Of a stretch of DNA of 64,000 nucleotides, positions 17,706-26,051 are shown in pieces. The notes under the pieces were generated by a model. It ran no database searches and was not told the origin of the DNA. It saw only the letters and a program-made list of their open reading frames with translations. Origin of the DNA: Aquimarina sp. Aq78 (lineage in GTDB: Bacteria > Bacteroidota > Bacteroidia > Flavobacteriales > Flavobacteriaceae); contig NZ_OMKA01000031.1 in the NCBI RefSeq assembly GCF_900299525.1, forward strand, positions 62,001 to 126,000. Direction: 5' to 3'. Every line of letters begins with the position of its first letter. Positions within the stretch are counted from its first letter, which is position 1. A program made the translations under genes and the position numbers.

Positions 17706-18416
17706 ATGAAAAAAATAACAATGCTATTAGTTCTTCTCTCAATTCAATTTGGGTTTTCGCAAAGTAATACAGCGTTTTTTACTAAAGCAGATAGCTTTTT
17801 TAAAACCTATGTATCTAACGGAAGAATTGATTATAAAACCATTAAAAAAGACCCATCTTCGTTAGAAGAATTATTAAGAATAGCTGCAAATGTAAAGGTT
17901 ACTACGAGTGATGCTAAGACCTATCAGGCTTTTTATATCAACGCGTATAACTTGGCAGTAATAAAAGGGATAGTAGATAAATACCCAACAAAATCACCAT
18001 TAGATATTAAAGGTTTTTTTGATAAAACCACCTATACATTAGGAGGTAAAAAAACAACACTTAATGATCTGGAAAATAAGATCCTTCGTAAAAATTTCCC
18101 AAAAGAAGCTCGATTTCACTTTGTGTTAGTTTGTGCAGGTCTAGGTTGTCCACCGATTATACCTTCGGCATATAAGCCTTCAACATTAGAAGATCAATTA
18201 CAACGCCAAACGGTAAAAGCTTTAAATAACCCTAATTTTATTAAAGTGAAGGGTAATAAAGTACGGCTATCACAAATTTTTGAATGGTATAAGGGAGATT
18301 TTACTCAGAATGGATCAGAGGTGGATTTTGTAAATAAATTCCGAAAAGAGAAAATTCCGGCAAAAGCCAAAGTATCATATTACTCCTATGATTGGAGCTT
18401 AAATCAAGTTAAATAA
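17706..18416 (+). CDS. Secreted DUF547 protein
   Basis: The 236-residue protein has a signal peptide (cleavage after GFSQ) and one DUF547 domain. Family marks are YQAFYINAYNLAVIKGIVDKYP, LNDLENKILRKNFPKEARFHF, VCAGLGCPPI and QIFEWYKGDF. The domain has an invariant Cys in a CxxxxCP motif next to a His-containing segment (RFHFVLVCAGLGCP), which resembles a transglutaminase/NlpC-like arrangement; this is family speculation, and no function is established. It is one of three DUF547 proteins in the window and the most divergent. It probably starts a short plus-strand run with the outer-membrane protein 106 bases downstream. Confidence 0.88.
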   Translation: MKKITMLLVLLSIQFGFSQSNTAFFTKADSFFKTYVSNGRIDYKTIKKDPSSLEELLRIAANVKVTTSDAKTYQAFYINAYNLAVIKGIVDKYPTKSPLDIKGFFDKTTYTLGGKKTTLNDLENKILRKNFPKEARFHFVLVCAGLGCPPIIPSAYKPSTLEDQLQRQTVKALNNPNFIKVKGNKVRLSQIFEWYKGDFTQNGSEVDFVNKFRKEKIPAKAKVSYYSYDWSLNQVK

Positions 18417-18522
18417 TCACAATTATTTCAACATAATCTTTAACAATAAATAAGAATTTTTATCAAAGTTTTTTATATCAAAGCTACTTTGAAAGAGGAT
18501 ACTTATGTAAAAAAAAGCAATA

Positions 18523-19437
18523 ATGAAAACCAAAAGAATACTAATAACAACAATAAGTCTTTTTATTCTGACTATAGGGTTTGCACAGGACGAGGATTCG
18601 GGAAAGTCAAATATTCAGGAGTTTACACCTTCAAAACTTTTAAAGAAAGGACAATGGGATATCAAGTTTTTTAATAGCATATATACGCAAACGGAACAAA
18701 CCGACTCGGGATCTAAATCGGTAACTATAGATAGACAAACTTTTTTTACAAATACTACTGAAATATTTACTGGGATTAGTAAAAATTCTAGAGTGAATGT
18801 TGGACTTATTTTTCAGGTAAGAGCAAATACTTATGGAGGAGCAGGAGCATTAGAGGTACTGAGTTTTAAAGATAATACTACGGATGCCAGAAGTGGGCTT
18901 ACTACAATTGCACCGTCAATAAGAATACAGCCTTTTAAAAATGTAGCAAACTTTTCTTTTACCAGTTCGTTTTTCATCCCTGTGTTTGAAGATGTTCCAA
19001 ATGCACCTTATTTAGATAAAAGAAGTTTTTTCTGGGAGACTAAGTTTTTCTATGATAAAACTTTTGGGGGTAATAAATGGCAGATTTTTACAGAAGCAGA
19101 TTTAGGATATAATTTTGGAGAAAAGTCAGTAGATGCTGATCCAACTAGTGAAAATATATCAGAACGATTCGCAAATAATAGTTTGTTTGTGCCATTAAGT
19201 GCTTTTTTAAGTTATTTCCCAAGCTCAAAATCTACAATTTTTGTAAATGCTCAACAGGCTTTTTTGTTTGATTTAGGAAATGATTTTGATCAGGATTATA
19301 CGCAGTTAGGATTTGGTGGTAAATATCAACTTACTGAAGTTCTTAACTTAGAAGCATCCTTCGGTAAGATTGTTAGAGGAAATAATTTTCAAGGATTAGG
19401 GCAAACATTTAGTTTAGGTTTAAGAGCGTTATTCTAG
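18523..19437 (+). CDS. Putative outer-membrane beta-barrel protein
   Basis: The 304-residue protein has a signal peptide (ISLFILTIGFAQ, cleaved before DEDSG). The mature part has alternating hydrophobic strands such as WDIKFFNSIYTQTEQT, RVNVGLIFQVRANTYGG and NLEASFGKIVRGNNF. The C-terminal residue is Phe (GLRALF), as expected for a Bam-inserted barrel. Spacing suggests 10-14 strands. No specific family assigned. It lies between the DUF547 gene and the glycosidase gene, 44 bases before the latter, and may be cotranscribed with both. The start at 18523 was chosen because it is followed immediately by the Lys/Arg n-region of the signal peptide. Confidence 0.78.
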   Translation: MKTKRILITTISLFILTIGFAQDEDSGKSNIQEFTPSKLLKKGQWDIKFFNSIYTQTEQTDSGSKSVTIDRQTFFTNTTEIFTGISKNSRVNVGLIFQVRANTYGGAGALEVLSFKDNTTDARSGLTTIAPSIRIQPFKNVANFSFTSSFFIPVFEDVPNAPYLDKRSFFWETKFFYDKTFGGNKWQIFTEADLGYNFGEKSVDADPTSENISERFANNSLFVPLSAFLSYFPSSKSTIFVNAQQAFLFDLGNDFDQDYTQLGFGGKYQLTEVLNLEASFGKIVRGNNFQGLGQTFSLGLRALF

Positions 19438-19481
19438 AATACTAGTATAAAAATTGTATTTTCAGCAGTAAAAAAAAGAGC

Positions 19482-20483
19482 ATGAAAAATATTTTTCTAC
19501 TGTTGTTAGCCTTTATTTTTTGTACGTGTTCTGGACAGGGACCTAAGATTAATGGAGTTAGTTTTGTAGGTTCTCCAGAGGAGATTACCTCTGCAGAGAT
19601 TGATCCTGTTGTAGAAGTCAATGCCAATTGGGCTGCAGTGATGCCTTTTGGGTTTATAAAAAATTTAGAGACTCCCACTGTAGTTTTTAATATCGAAAGA
19701 CAATGGTGGGGAGAGCGAAGAGACGGAGCCAAAAAAACAATTGAATTACTGCATAATAGAGAAATTAAGGTGATGCTAAAACCTCAAATTTGGGTGTGGA
19801 GAGGAGAGTTTACAGGTAATATCAGTATGAAATCTGAGGAAGACTGGAAAACACTCGAAAAATCATACGAAGATTTTATATTACTCTATGCAATATTGGC
19901 AGAAGAGATGCAGGTTCCTATACTTTGTATTGGTACGGAGTTGCATACGTTTGTTCAGAAAAGACCTGAGTTTTGGAATCATTTGATTACCAAAATACGA
20001 TCGGTATATAAAGGAAAATTAACCTATGCAGAAAACTGGGATCAGTTTGATAAAGCACCTTTTTGGGATCAACTGGATTATATAGGTGTAGATGCTTATT
20101 TTCCAATTTCTCATAGTAAAACGCCAACGGTAGAAGAGTTTAAGAAAGGATGGCAAAAACATAAAAGTGATATTATCACATTACAAACTAAAATAAAGAA
20201 ACCTGTTTTATTTACAGAATATGGCTATCGAAGTGTTCATTTTACAGGAAAAGAACCTTGGGATTCTAGTCGTATCGATGGTAAAGTTGATCTCGATGGG
20301 CAAAATAATGCATTGACGGCTTTGTATCAGGAATTTTGGAATGAACCTTGGTTTGCTGGTGGATTTCTTTGGAAATGGTACCATAATCACAATAAAGTTG
20401 GAGGAGAGCGTAATAATCGATTTACTATACAAAATAAACCTTCAGAACAACTAATAAAAGAGTTTTACTCAACAAACAAATGA
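19482..20483 (+). CDS. GH113-like glycoside hydrolase, probable lipoprotein
   Basis: The 333-residue protein starts with a signal ending in a possible lipobox (AFIFCTC). It then shows a TIM-barrel glycosidase resembling GH113 (beta-mannanase type) of clan GH-A. The acid/base Glu is likely in LCIGTELHTF near residue 152, and the nucleophile Glu in LFTEYGYRS near residue 247. The segment IGVDAYFPIS is also typical. Clan A retaining hydrolysis of mannan-like beta-glycans is the expected reaction, but the substrate is not proven. It overlaps the next gene by four bases (ATGA), so the glycosidase and the Omp85-like protein are translationally coupled. Confidence 0.85.
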   Translation: MKNIFLLLLAFIFCTCSGQGPKINGVSFVGSPEEITSAEIDPVVEVNANWAAVMPFGFIKNLETPTVVFNIERQWWGERRDGAKKTIELLHNREIKVMLKPQIWVWRGEFTGNISMKSEEDWKTLEKSYEDFILLYAILAEEMQVPILCIGTELHTFVQKRPEFWNHLITKIRSVYKGKLTYAENWDQFDKAPFWDQLDYIGVDAYFPISHSKTPTVEEFKKGWQKHKSDIITLQTKIKKPVLFTEYGYRSVHFTGKEPWDSSRIDGKVDLDGQNNALTALYQEFWNEPWFAGGFLWKWYHNHNKVGGERNNRFTIQNKPSEQLIKEFYSTNK

Positions 20484-21739
20484 ATTTTTCTCGAATTGTT
20501 TTCATCATATTTTTTACTACTTGTTTTGCCTTTGGGCAAAATAAAGTAGTTTCCGAAATACGTATACAAGGAAATAAAAAGACCAAAACCTCGGCTATCA
20601 CAAAACTCACCAATATTGAGCAAGGAAAAGCCCTGGATTCTTTACAGATCGAGGCAGATATTAAAAGATTAAAAAGGTTACCTTCTATTGCACATGCCTA
20701 TTATCAGGTGTATGAAAAAGAAGAAGGCTATGAGGTAGTTTATGGGATAGAAGAAAATTTTACGATCATCCCTTCTGCCAATCTCTATACGACCAATAAT
20801 GATGAGTTTGCCTTTAGAGTGGGATTATATGAGTTTAATTTATTTGGCCAAAATATAGTTCTGGGAGGATTGTATCAAAATGATATTTATAGTTCGTATG
20901 GAGCAAATCTAAGAGCACCATTTTTATTTAGTAAGAAATTAGGAATAGCCTTTAATTATAGTAACCTCACTACCGAAGAACCGGTGTTTCTAGAAAATGG
21001 TACTGCAGATTATAAGTATAACAATACCTCGTATGAAGTATTAGGGTTATATCAATTTAATCTTCAGAATCGAATCGAGTTGGGTGTGAATTACTTTAAT
21101 GAAGATTATACATACAAACGTGGTGCCACTGAAGCAGGAATACCACAAGATTTTGATGTTAATAAGCTATTGTATAAGCTAATATACGAATACGATAATC
21201 TGGATTATGATTACCAATATGTATCGGGATTTAAAAGCACATTAAATGCACAATACGTGGTGAGTACCGAAAACGTCTTACCCGATTTTCTTATTGGGTG
21301 GAACGATTTTTTATACCATAAAAGAATAGGTAAAAAAGGAAATTGGTCTTCCAGATTACGATTAGGGTTAGCAAGCAATGATGATTCTCCATTTGCACCG
21401 TTTGCAGTAGATAATAACCTTAATATTAGAGGAGTTGGCAACACTATTGATCGAGGAACTGGGGTGATTGTCCTTAATACCGAATATAGACACACATTGT
21501 ATGAAAAAGATTGGTTTGTGTTGCAAAGCAATGTCTTTGTAGATGGAGGAAGTTGGCGTAATCCCGGAGGAGATTTTGGAGATTTTGGAGATTCTCAAAA
21601 TTTCAGAATATATCCAGGTGTAGGTTTACGTTTTATGCATAAACGAATTTTTAATGCCATTTTTAGAATCGATTATGGGCATGGAGTTACAGACGATGCT
21701 ACCAAAGGATTTGTATTTGGGATTGGGCAGTATTTTTAA
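20480..21739 (+). CDS. Omp85/BamA-family outer-membrane protein with POTRA domain
   Basis: The 419-residue protein has a signal peptide (cleavage after CFAFG), one POTRA-like domain (VVSEIRIQGNKKTKTSAITK through YEVVYGIEENF, about residues 22-95) and a C-terminal 16-strand-type barrel. The barrel contains the substrate-loop region LNIRGVGNTIDRG, followed by a terminal GFVFGIGQYF ending in Phe. With a single POTRA domain it is shorter than BamA and closer to TamA- or patatin-associated Omp85 members. Such proteins insert or translocate substrates at the outer membrane. Its coupling to the glycosidase gene suggests a role in placing that lipoprotein or another cargo, which is inference. Confidence 0.85.
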   Translation: MNFSRIVFIIFFTTCFAFGQNKVVSEIRIQGNKKTKTSAITKLTNIEQGKALDSLQIEADIKRLKRLPSIAHAYYQVYEKEEGYEVVYGIEENFTIIPSANLYTTNNDEFAFRVGLYEFNLFGQNIVLGGLYQNDIYSSYGANLRAPFLFSKKLGIAFNYSNLTTEEPVFLENGTADYKYNNTSYEVLGLYQFNLQNRIELGVNYFNEDYTYKRGATEAGIPQDFDVNKLLYKLIYEYDNLDYDYQYVSGFKSTLNAQYVVSTENVLPDFLIGWNDFLYHKRIGKKGNWSSRLRLGLASNDDSPFAPFAVDNNLNIRGVGNTIDRGTGVIVLNTEYRHTLYEKDWFVLQSNVFVDGGSWRNPGGDFGDFGDSQNFRIYPGVGLRFMHKRIFNAIFRIDYGHGVTDDATKGFVFGIGQYF

Positions 21740-21818
21740 TAATCTAGGCTTATCCAATATAGAAAAGGGCTTGACTTTAAATAAACCAAACCCTATTACT
21801 TAGTGGGATTAGTAGTTA

Positions 21819-22013
21819 CTAAAAATCATCTAAGCATTGATGCACTAATGGAGACCCCATACAACAACCATTGAATAATGAACCACCACCACAAAAGGTA
21901 CATATTTCAGGAGGATATGTTTGGCAATTTCCTGCTCGACCTCCATTAACAGATTGTTGCTCATCTTTACTTAATTTTTGAGCACCATTTAAATTCAAAA
22001 TGTTTTTTAACAT
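21819..22013 (-). CDS. Cys-rich double-glycine leader peptide (RiPP/bacteriocin-type precursor)
   Basis: The 64-residue product has a leader MLKNILNLNGAQKLSKDEQQ followed by SVNGG, a double-glycine cleavage site at residues 24-25. The 39-residue core has six Cys (residues 30, 38, 41, 50, 51, 60) and is rich in Gly. The leader matches those of the two small genes at 54735 and 54967 (ML-N--NL-G-Q-L pattern). Peptides of this kind are cut and exported by peptidase-containing ABC transporters and may be modified. No such enzymes lie nearby, so it appears to be an orphan precursor. Bacteriocin or signal roles are both possible. Confidence 0.78.
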   Translation of the reverse strand: MLKNILNLNGAQKLSKDEQQSVNGGRAGNCQTYPPEICTFCGGGSLFNGCCMGSPLVHQCLDDF

Positions 22014-22208
22014 AATTAAGGTTTTAAAAATATAATTTTCCCTGAACAGTTAAAGACATTCAGGTTTATGTCTATTCTTGCAAGAATTTTTTTAATGCTA
22101 GTATAGGCTGAAGTTTTAGTTTATTAGTTTTTAAAAGAAGTGAATTTCTGATTAAAAATCGCCTTTTTGTACCCATACGCACCTATTCGTTAAAAAGAAG
22201 TTAATTAA

Positions 22209-22226
22209 TTACCGAACGTTTGGTAA
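22209..22226. promoter_or_regulatory. TetR-type operator, site 1
   Basis: TTACCGAACGTTTGGTAA is an 18-base palindrome with one mismatch. It matches site 2 at 22861-22878 except for one base. Its TTTG half overlaps the -33 box of the promoter at 22219-22249, as expected for a repressor site. Confidence 0.8.
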
Positions 22227-22249
22227 AAAACTATATGTTTCTATATTTG
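22219..22249 (+). promoter_or_regulatory. Bacteroidota promoter for the NTF2-like gene
   Basis: TTTG (22219-22222) and TATATTTG (22242-22249) are separated by exactly 19 bases, a full match to the Bacteroidota consensus. The -33 box lies inside the TetR-type palindrome. Leader length to the ATG is about 72 bases. Confidence 0.85.
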
Positions 22250-22327
22250 CACTCGTATTAGAAGTGAGATACGAAGTTTAAACAGGTTCAATTACTGAAA
22301 ATAATAAACACCAAAACCCGAATTATT

Positions 22328-22741
22328 ATGGAACAGAAATTTCCGTTACCTCCGTTTTCAGAAGAAACGGCAAAACAAAAAGTACAAATGGCAGAAGATG
22401 CCTGGAATACAAAAGACCCAGAAAAAGTTAGCATGGCCTATACTATTGATAGCGAGTGGAGAAACAGAGATCATTTTTTGAAAGGAAGAGATAAAATCGT
22501 TGCGTTTCTTACCCAGAAATGGGAAAAAGAACTCACCTATACATTAAAGAAAGAGTACTGGGCACATACAGATAATCGTATAGCAGTAAGATTTGAATAT
22601 GAGTATGAGAATGAAACAGGAGATTGGTATAGAGCATACGGAAATGAAATGTGGGAATTTGACGTAAATGGTTTAATGAAAAAGAGATATGCAAGTATCA
22701 ATGATATTGCTATAACCAAAGGAGAGAGAAAGTATATTTAG
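22328..22741 (+). CDS. NTF2-like (DUF1348) protein
   Basis: The 137-residue cytoplasmic protein is an NTF2/SnoaL-fold member of the DUF1348 type. Marks are the N-terminal PPFSEETAKQKVQMAEDAWN, the segment YTIDSEWRNRDHFLKGRDKI, and the strands VRFEYEYENETGDWYRAYGN and MWEFDVNGLMKKRYASIND. Family members are about 130-150 residues, so this is full length. Function is unproven, although NTF2-like folds often bind or convert small organic molecules. It has a strong promoter overlapped by a TetR-type operator. A second, perfect copy of the operator precedes the hydrolase gene downstream, so both are likely controlled by one regulator. Confidence 0.88.
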   Translation: MEQKFPLPPFSEETAKQKVQMAEDAWNTKDPEKVSMAYTIDSEWRNRDHFLKGRDKIVAFLTQKWEKELTYTLKKEYWAHTDNRIAVRFEYEYENETGDWYRAYGNEMWEFDVNGLMKKRYASINDIAITKGERKYI

Positions 22742-22858
22742 AAATTACCACGGTAAGAAACAAAATAGATCTTGGTGGGTTATCTAAACAAACATAGAAT
22801 TCGTTAAAATATAACAGAAAAGAAAAAATAGTAAGGTTACTATTTTTTTATATAATAA

Positions 22859-22880
22859 TATTACCGAACGTTCGGTAATA
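22859..22880. promoter_or_regulatory. TetR-type operator, site 2 (perfect palindrome)
   Basis: The 22 bases are a perfect palindrome with core TTACCGAACGTTCGGTAA (22861-22878). TTCG at 22871-22874 and TAACATTA at 22894-22901, 19 bases apart, could be a weak promoter overlapped by the operator. The hydrolase ATG is at 22915. Confidence 0.85.
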
Positions 22881-22914
22881 AAAATTGAATTACTAACATT
22901 ACACTTTTAGAATC

Positions 22915-23892
22915 ATGAGAACAATAAAAATCACATTAGGAATTGCAGTACTTGCAATGATTACACTAACAATGTATTCATTTACTAAGAATTTAGAAAC
23001 GGAAAACAAGGATACTAAATCACGACATACATCAACACTATATAAAACTGTTGAAGTAAATGGATTGGATATATTTTACAGAGAAGCAGGGGCAAAAAAT
23101 AGGCCTACCATTCTATTATTGCATGGATACCCTACATCATCCCATATGTTTAGAAACCTGATTGTAGATCTGGCAGATGATTATCATATTTTAGCACCGG
23201 ATTACCCAGGGTACGGAAGATCAGAACAACCATTACTATCCGAATTTGACTATACTTTTGATAATATGGCTACTATTATTGAAGGCTTTTTGGCTACACT
23301 AAAAGTGAAGAAGTTTAGTATATATCTTATGGACTATGGTGCTCCTGTAGGGTTTAGAATTGCGTCTAAATACCCTAATCGTATAGAGTCACTAATCATT
23401 CAAAATGGTAACGCTTACAATGAAGGTATTGGTGAATTTTGGAATCCTCTTAAAGCATATTGGAATGACCCATCGGTTAAAAATGGTAAGGCTTTAGAAG
23501 GTTTTCATAAGATAGAAGGATTAAAGTGGCAATATACCCAAGGTGTTCAGGAGGTTAATAAGATTAGTCCTGATAATTGGGAAATTGATTTACAGCATTT
23601 AACACGAAAAGAGAATAATGAGATTCAACTGGCTATGTTTTATGATTACAGAACTAATATTCCATTATACCCTAAATGGCAAAAATACTTACGAGATTAT
23701 CAACCACCCACATTAATTGTTTGGGGTAAAAATGATCATATTTTTCCAGCCGAAGGTGCATATCCTTATAAGAAAGATTTAAAAAATATAGAATTTCATT
23801 TATTAGATACTGGGCATTTTGCATTAGAAGAAAAAGGAGACGAAATTGCAAATTATATGCTTAGTTTTTTAAAGAAAAACAATATTAGATAA
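22915..23892 (+). CDS. Secreted/anchored alpha/beta hydrolase (epoxide hydrolase/haloalkane dehalogenase-like)
   Basis: The 325-residue protein has an N-terminal hydrophobic segment (residues about 5-24), probably an export signal or anchor. The alpha/beta-hydrolase core follows: oxyanion loop LLLHGYPTSSHMFRNL, then LAPDYPGYGRSEQP, then IYLMDYGAPVGFRIAS. In that last segment Asp occupies the nucleophile position, as in epoxide hydrolases and haloalkane dehalogenases. The acid is in VWGKNDHIFPAEG and the base in LLDTGHFALEE. The family hydrolyses epoxides, halides or esters; the substrate here is unknown. It shares a TetR-type operator with the NTF2-like gene and may act with it in a xenobiotic or stress response. 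Confidence 0.88.
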   Translation: MRTIKITLGIAVLAMITLTMYSFTKNLETENKDTKSRHTSTLYKTVEVNGLDIFYREAGAKNRPTILLLHGYPTSSHMFRNLIVDLADDYHILAPDYPGYGRSEQPLLSEFDYTFDNMATIIEGFLATLKVKKFSIYLMDYGAPVGFRIASKYPNRIESLIIQNGNAYNEGIGEFWNPLKAYWNDPSVKNGKALEGFHKIEGLKWQYTQGVQEVNKISPDNWEIDLQHLTRKENNEIQLAMFYDYRTNIPLYPKWQKYLRDYQPPTLIVWGKNDHIFPAEGAYPYKKDLKNIEFHLLDTGHFALEEKGDEIANYMLSFLKKNNIR

Positions 23893-23910
23893 GATATTTT
23901 AGTAATTAAT

Positions 23911-23946
23911 AAACGGTTCCTTCTATACATATAAAAGGAATCGTTT
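23911..23946 (+). terminator. Intrinsic terminator
   Basis: AAACGGTTCCTT (23911-23922) pairs with AAGGAATCGTTT (23935-23946) with one G-U pair, followed by CTTTG. It ends the hydrolase transcript before the convergent glycosyltransferase gene. Confidence 0.75.
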
Positions 23947-23964
23947 CTTTGTAAAATACTGTGA

Positions 23965-24675
23965 TCAGGAAACAACCTTTTCTTTATAGTACCGATATAA
24001 ATCTTCAGAAGAGGCTCCCATCCATTTTCGCATATGAATATTTAAAAAATGATATTGTAAACGCCATACACCAATCTCTTCATAACGTCTTGCAGAAGTA
24101 ATCACATGTTTGGGGATGATTACAAACTGGTTTATAGCAAAAAGACGATCTACCAAATCATTATCTTCATAAACAATAAAAGACTCATCATAACCATCAA
24201 TTTCCCGAAACAGAGCTGTGGTTATAAATTGACTTTGATCACCACCTCGACATCGCTTACTTTTAAACTGTGTTAACCATCCAAGAAATTGCAACCACCA
24301 ATGATTAGAATCAAATTTCATTCTGAAACAGCCTGCATTATTTCCTTTCTTAACCTCTGCTATAATATCAGTATCAAAACCTTTGGGAGGAAAAGAATCC
24401 GCATGAAGAAAGTACAGAATATCACCTTTTGCAGTATTACCACCTGTATTTAGTTGTTTGGCTCGACCTTTTTTTGATGAAAGAAGCTTAATCAAAATTG
24501 ATTCGTTCTTTGCTACAGTATTTACAATATCTTGAGAACCGTCGACACTACCGCCATCTACAATGATAATTTCTTTTATATTTTCTTTAGTATCACAAGA
24601 TTTAATTAAGTGAGAAATCAGACGGCTAATTGTTTCTGCCTCATTTAATATGGGGATAATAATGGATATTTTCAA
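23965..24675 (-). CDS. TIGR04283-type arsenosugar-associated family 2 glycosyltransferase
   Basis: The 236-residue protein is a GT2 enzyme with SIIIPILNEAETISRLISHL at the start, IIVDGGSVDGSQDIV, and LYFLHADSFPPKGFD carrying the metal-binding HAD. The loop CRGGDQSQFITTALFREIDGY is characteristic of the TIGR04283 group, which is found with the arsenosugar genes arsM and arsS. It should add a sugar or glycerol-like group in arsenosugar or arsenolipid formation; this rests on co-occurrence, not biochemistry. It is separated from the core ars genes by 7 kb of same-strand accessory genes. A hairpin repeat lies just upstream of its start. Confidence 0.87.
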   Translation of the reverse strand: MKISIIIPILNEAETISRLISHLIKSCDTKENIKEIIIVDGGSVDGSQDIVNTVAKNESILIKLLSSKKGRAKQLNTGGNTAKGDILYFLHADSFPPKGFDTDIIAEVKKGNNAGCFRMKFDSNHWWLQFLGWLTQFKSKRCRGGDQSQFITTALFREIDGYDESFIVYEDNDLVDRLFAINQFVIIPKHVITSARRYEEIGVWRLQYHFLNIHMRKWMGASSEDLYRYYKEKVVS

Positions 24676-24715
24676 TTTTACTAAGAATTCGATTATACTG
24701 TAAATTTACTCATTT

Positions 24716-24886
24716 AACCTGCATTATGCATTAGAACTTCGTTATGAGGCTTGAAACTACTAGAAAATATGACATTTTCTTAGTTTTAGCATAGCATCGC
24801 TACGGTTAAATTGAAAAATGTAGTGCAACGGTATATTTTGAAGTAGTTTCAATACGTAATAGATTTTCTAATGTATAATGCGGGTT
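24716..24886. repeat. Dispersed hairpin-forming intergenic repeat, copy 2
   Basis: Terminal inverted repeats AACCTGCATTATGCATTAGAA (24716-24736) and TTCTAATGTATAATGCGGGTT (24866-24886) match the ends of copy 1 at 1552-1733. Internal dyads are also present (GAAACTAC with GTAGTTTC, AAAATAT with ATATTTT), so the whole element can fold into one long hairpin. It fills the gap between the glycosyltransferase and DUF547 genes. Confidence 0.75.
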
Positions 24887-24923
24887 TAAGCTCCATTCAT
24901 ATTCTTTATTTACCTTTTGTTTT

Positions 24924-25673
24924 CTAATCTAGTACAACTGCTGCAGGATAATCTTTTGATTGCTCATTTAGTTTCCAATCGTATTCTTTATACCCTTTTT
25001 TTGATTGTTTGTCAATTTTTATTGCAGCGTATCTGTTAATAAAATCCTTAACATCACCACCATTTACTTTAAAATCCCTTTTGTACCAGGTAAATATTTT
25101 CGAAACTATTACTTTGTCTTTTGTAATTGTATTTCGGGTAGGATCATTAATAAACTTTTCAGTTTGACTATCCAGAGCGGTATTAAGGTTGTCAGCAGTA
25201 TATGCTCTGTTCCATACCACGGGACAAGAAATCGATGCACAGTTGATTGCAAAGTGAATTCTGGGGTCACCAAATTTTCTTAAAATTTTGTGTTCTAACT
25301 CACCTAAACTATACCATACTCCATCAATTTTGAAGAATTTTTTCCCCCAGGGATCTTCAAGATCTTTAATGCTTTTTAGAGGGTAGCTATCTATGACAAG
25401 TTTTATAGTATAGGCATTGTATGCATTGATCCAATACGCTAATTTCTCTTCTCTTGTCCAATTTTCTTGAGGTGGATTTTCAGAAAGTTGTTTAAAGTAT
25501 CGATATAATTGAGAGCTGTCTCTCATAAATCCGTTATAATCTACTTTTCCATCATCAGATACATTTAGGAGTAATGCTTGATCCCAAAGGATGTGATCAA
25601 AACTGTTTTGTGATTGAATCTGATTTAAAGATAATATGGCAAATAGCACTAATATAATTTTTGGAGCTTTCAT
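24924..25673 (-). CDS. Secreted DUF547 protein
   Basis: The 249-residue protein has a signal peptide (cleavage after NQIQS) and a full DUF547 domain. The motifs are LAYWINAYNAYTIKLVIDSY, LEHKILRKFGDPRIHFAINC, ASISCPVVWNRAY and KIFTWYKRDFKVNGG. It is a close tandem paralogue of the gene at 26052, with matching motifs throughout, and both lie on the ars-locus strand. The His-x-x-x-x-Cys and SCP elements are conserved in all three copies of the window. I recall DUF547 genes near arsenosugar genes in other Flavobacteriaceae; the function is unknown. Confidence 0.88.
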   Translation of the reverse strand: MKAPKIILVLFAILSLNQIQSQNSFDHILWDQALLLNVSDDGKVDYNGFMRDSSQLYRYFKQLSENPPQENWTREEKLAYWINAYNAYTIKLVIDSYPLKSIKDLEDPWGKKFFKIDGVWYSLGELEHKILRKFGDPRIHFAINCASISCPVVWNRAYTADNLNTALDSQTEKFINDPTRNTITKDKVIVSKIFTWYKRDFKVNGGDVKDFINRYAAIKIDKQSKKGYKEYDWKLNEQSKDYPAAVVLD

Positions 25674-26051
25674 TTTTTTAGGTTTTAGATGGTTATTATT
25701 TAATTTTTATTAACTCTTCTTTTAAAATCTATGGTTTTAGTAGAGAATCAGGAAATGAACTTACAGGTAAAGTTTAGTTTCAGCTGATTTTTGGATTAAT
25801 AATCAGGTATGCGAAGTATAGGGTAAGCAGGGAGTTTCTAATTGGATAAACGATGATAACTATTTGATTATTAGTACTTAATGACGGTAGTGATTTCCTG
25901 GATTAATAAAAATTTATGCTAATATTAGACATATTTTTTTTAGGTTAACTTTAACTTTTTATAGAGCCGTAATTAGCTACTTATTTACTCTAAAATTTTA
26001 TAATAGAACAAAAAGTCAGATGAGAAATGGGTGAAATACTATAGTATTTAG
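25674..26051. other. Intergenic region, no gene seen
   Basis: This 378-base gap between the two DUF547 genes is AT-rich, with no plausible reading frame and no obvious hairpin terminator or promoter box. Confidence 0.55.

Noticed and set aside
18489..18674. 61-codon frame before and inside the barrel gene
   Set aside because: It is an out-of-frame shadow of the signal peptide region of the barrel gene at 18523.
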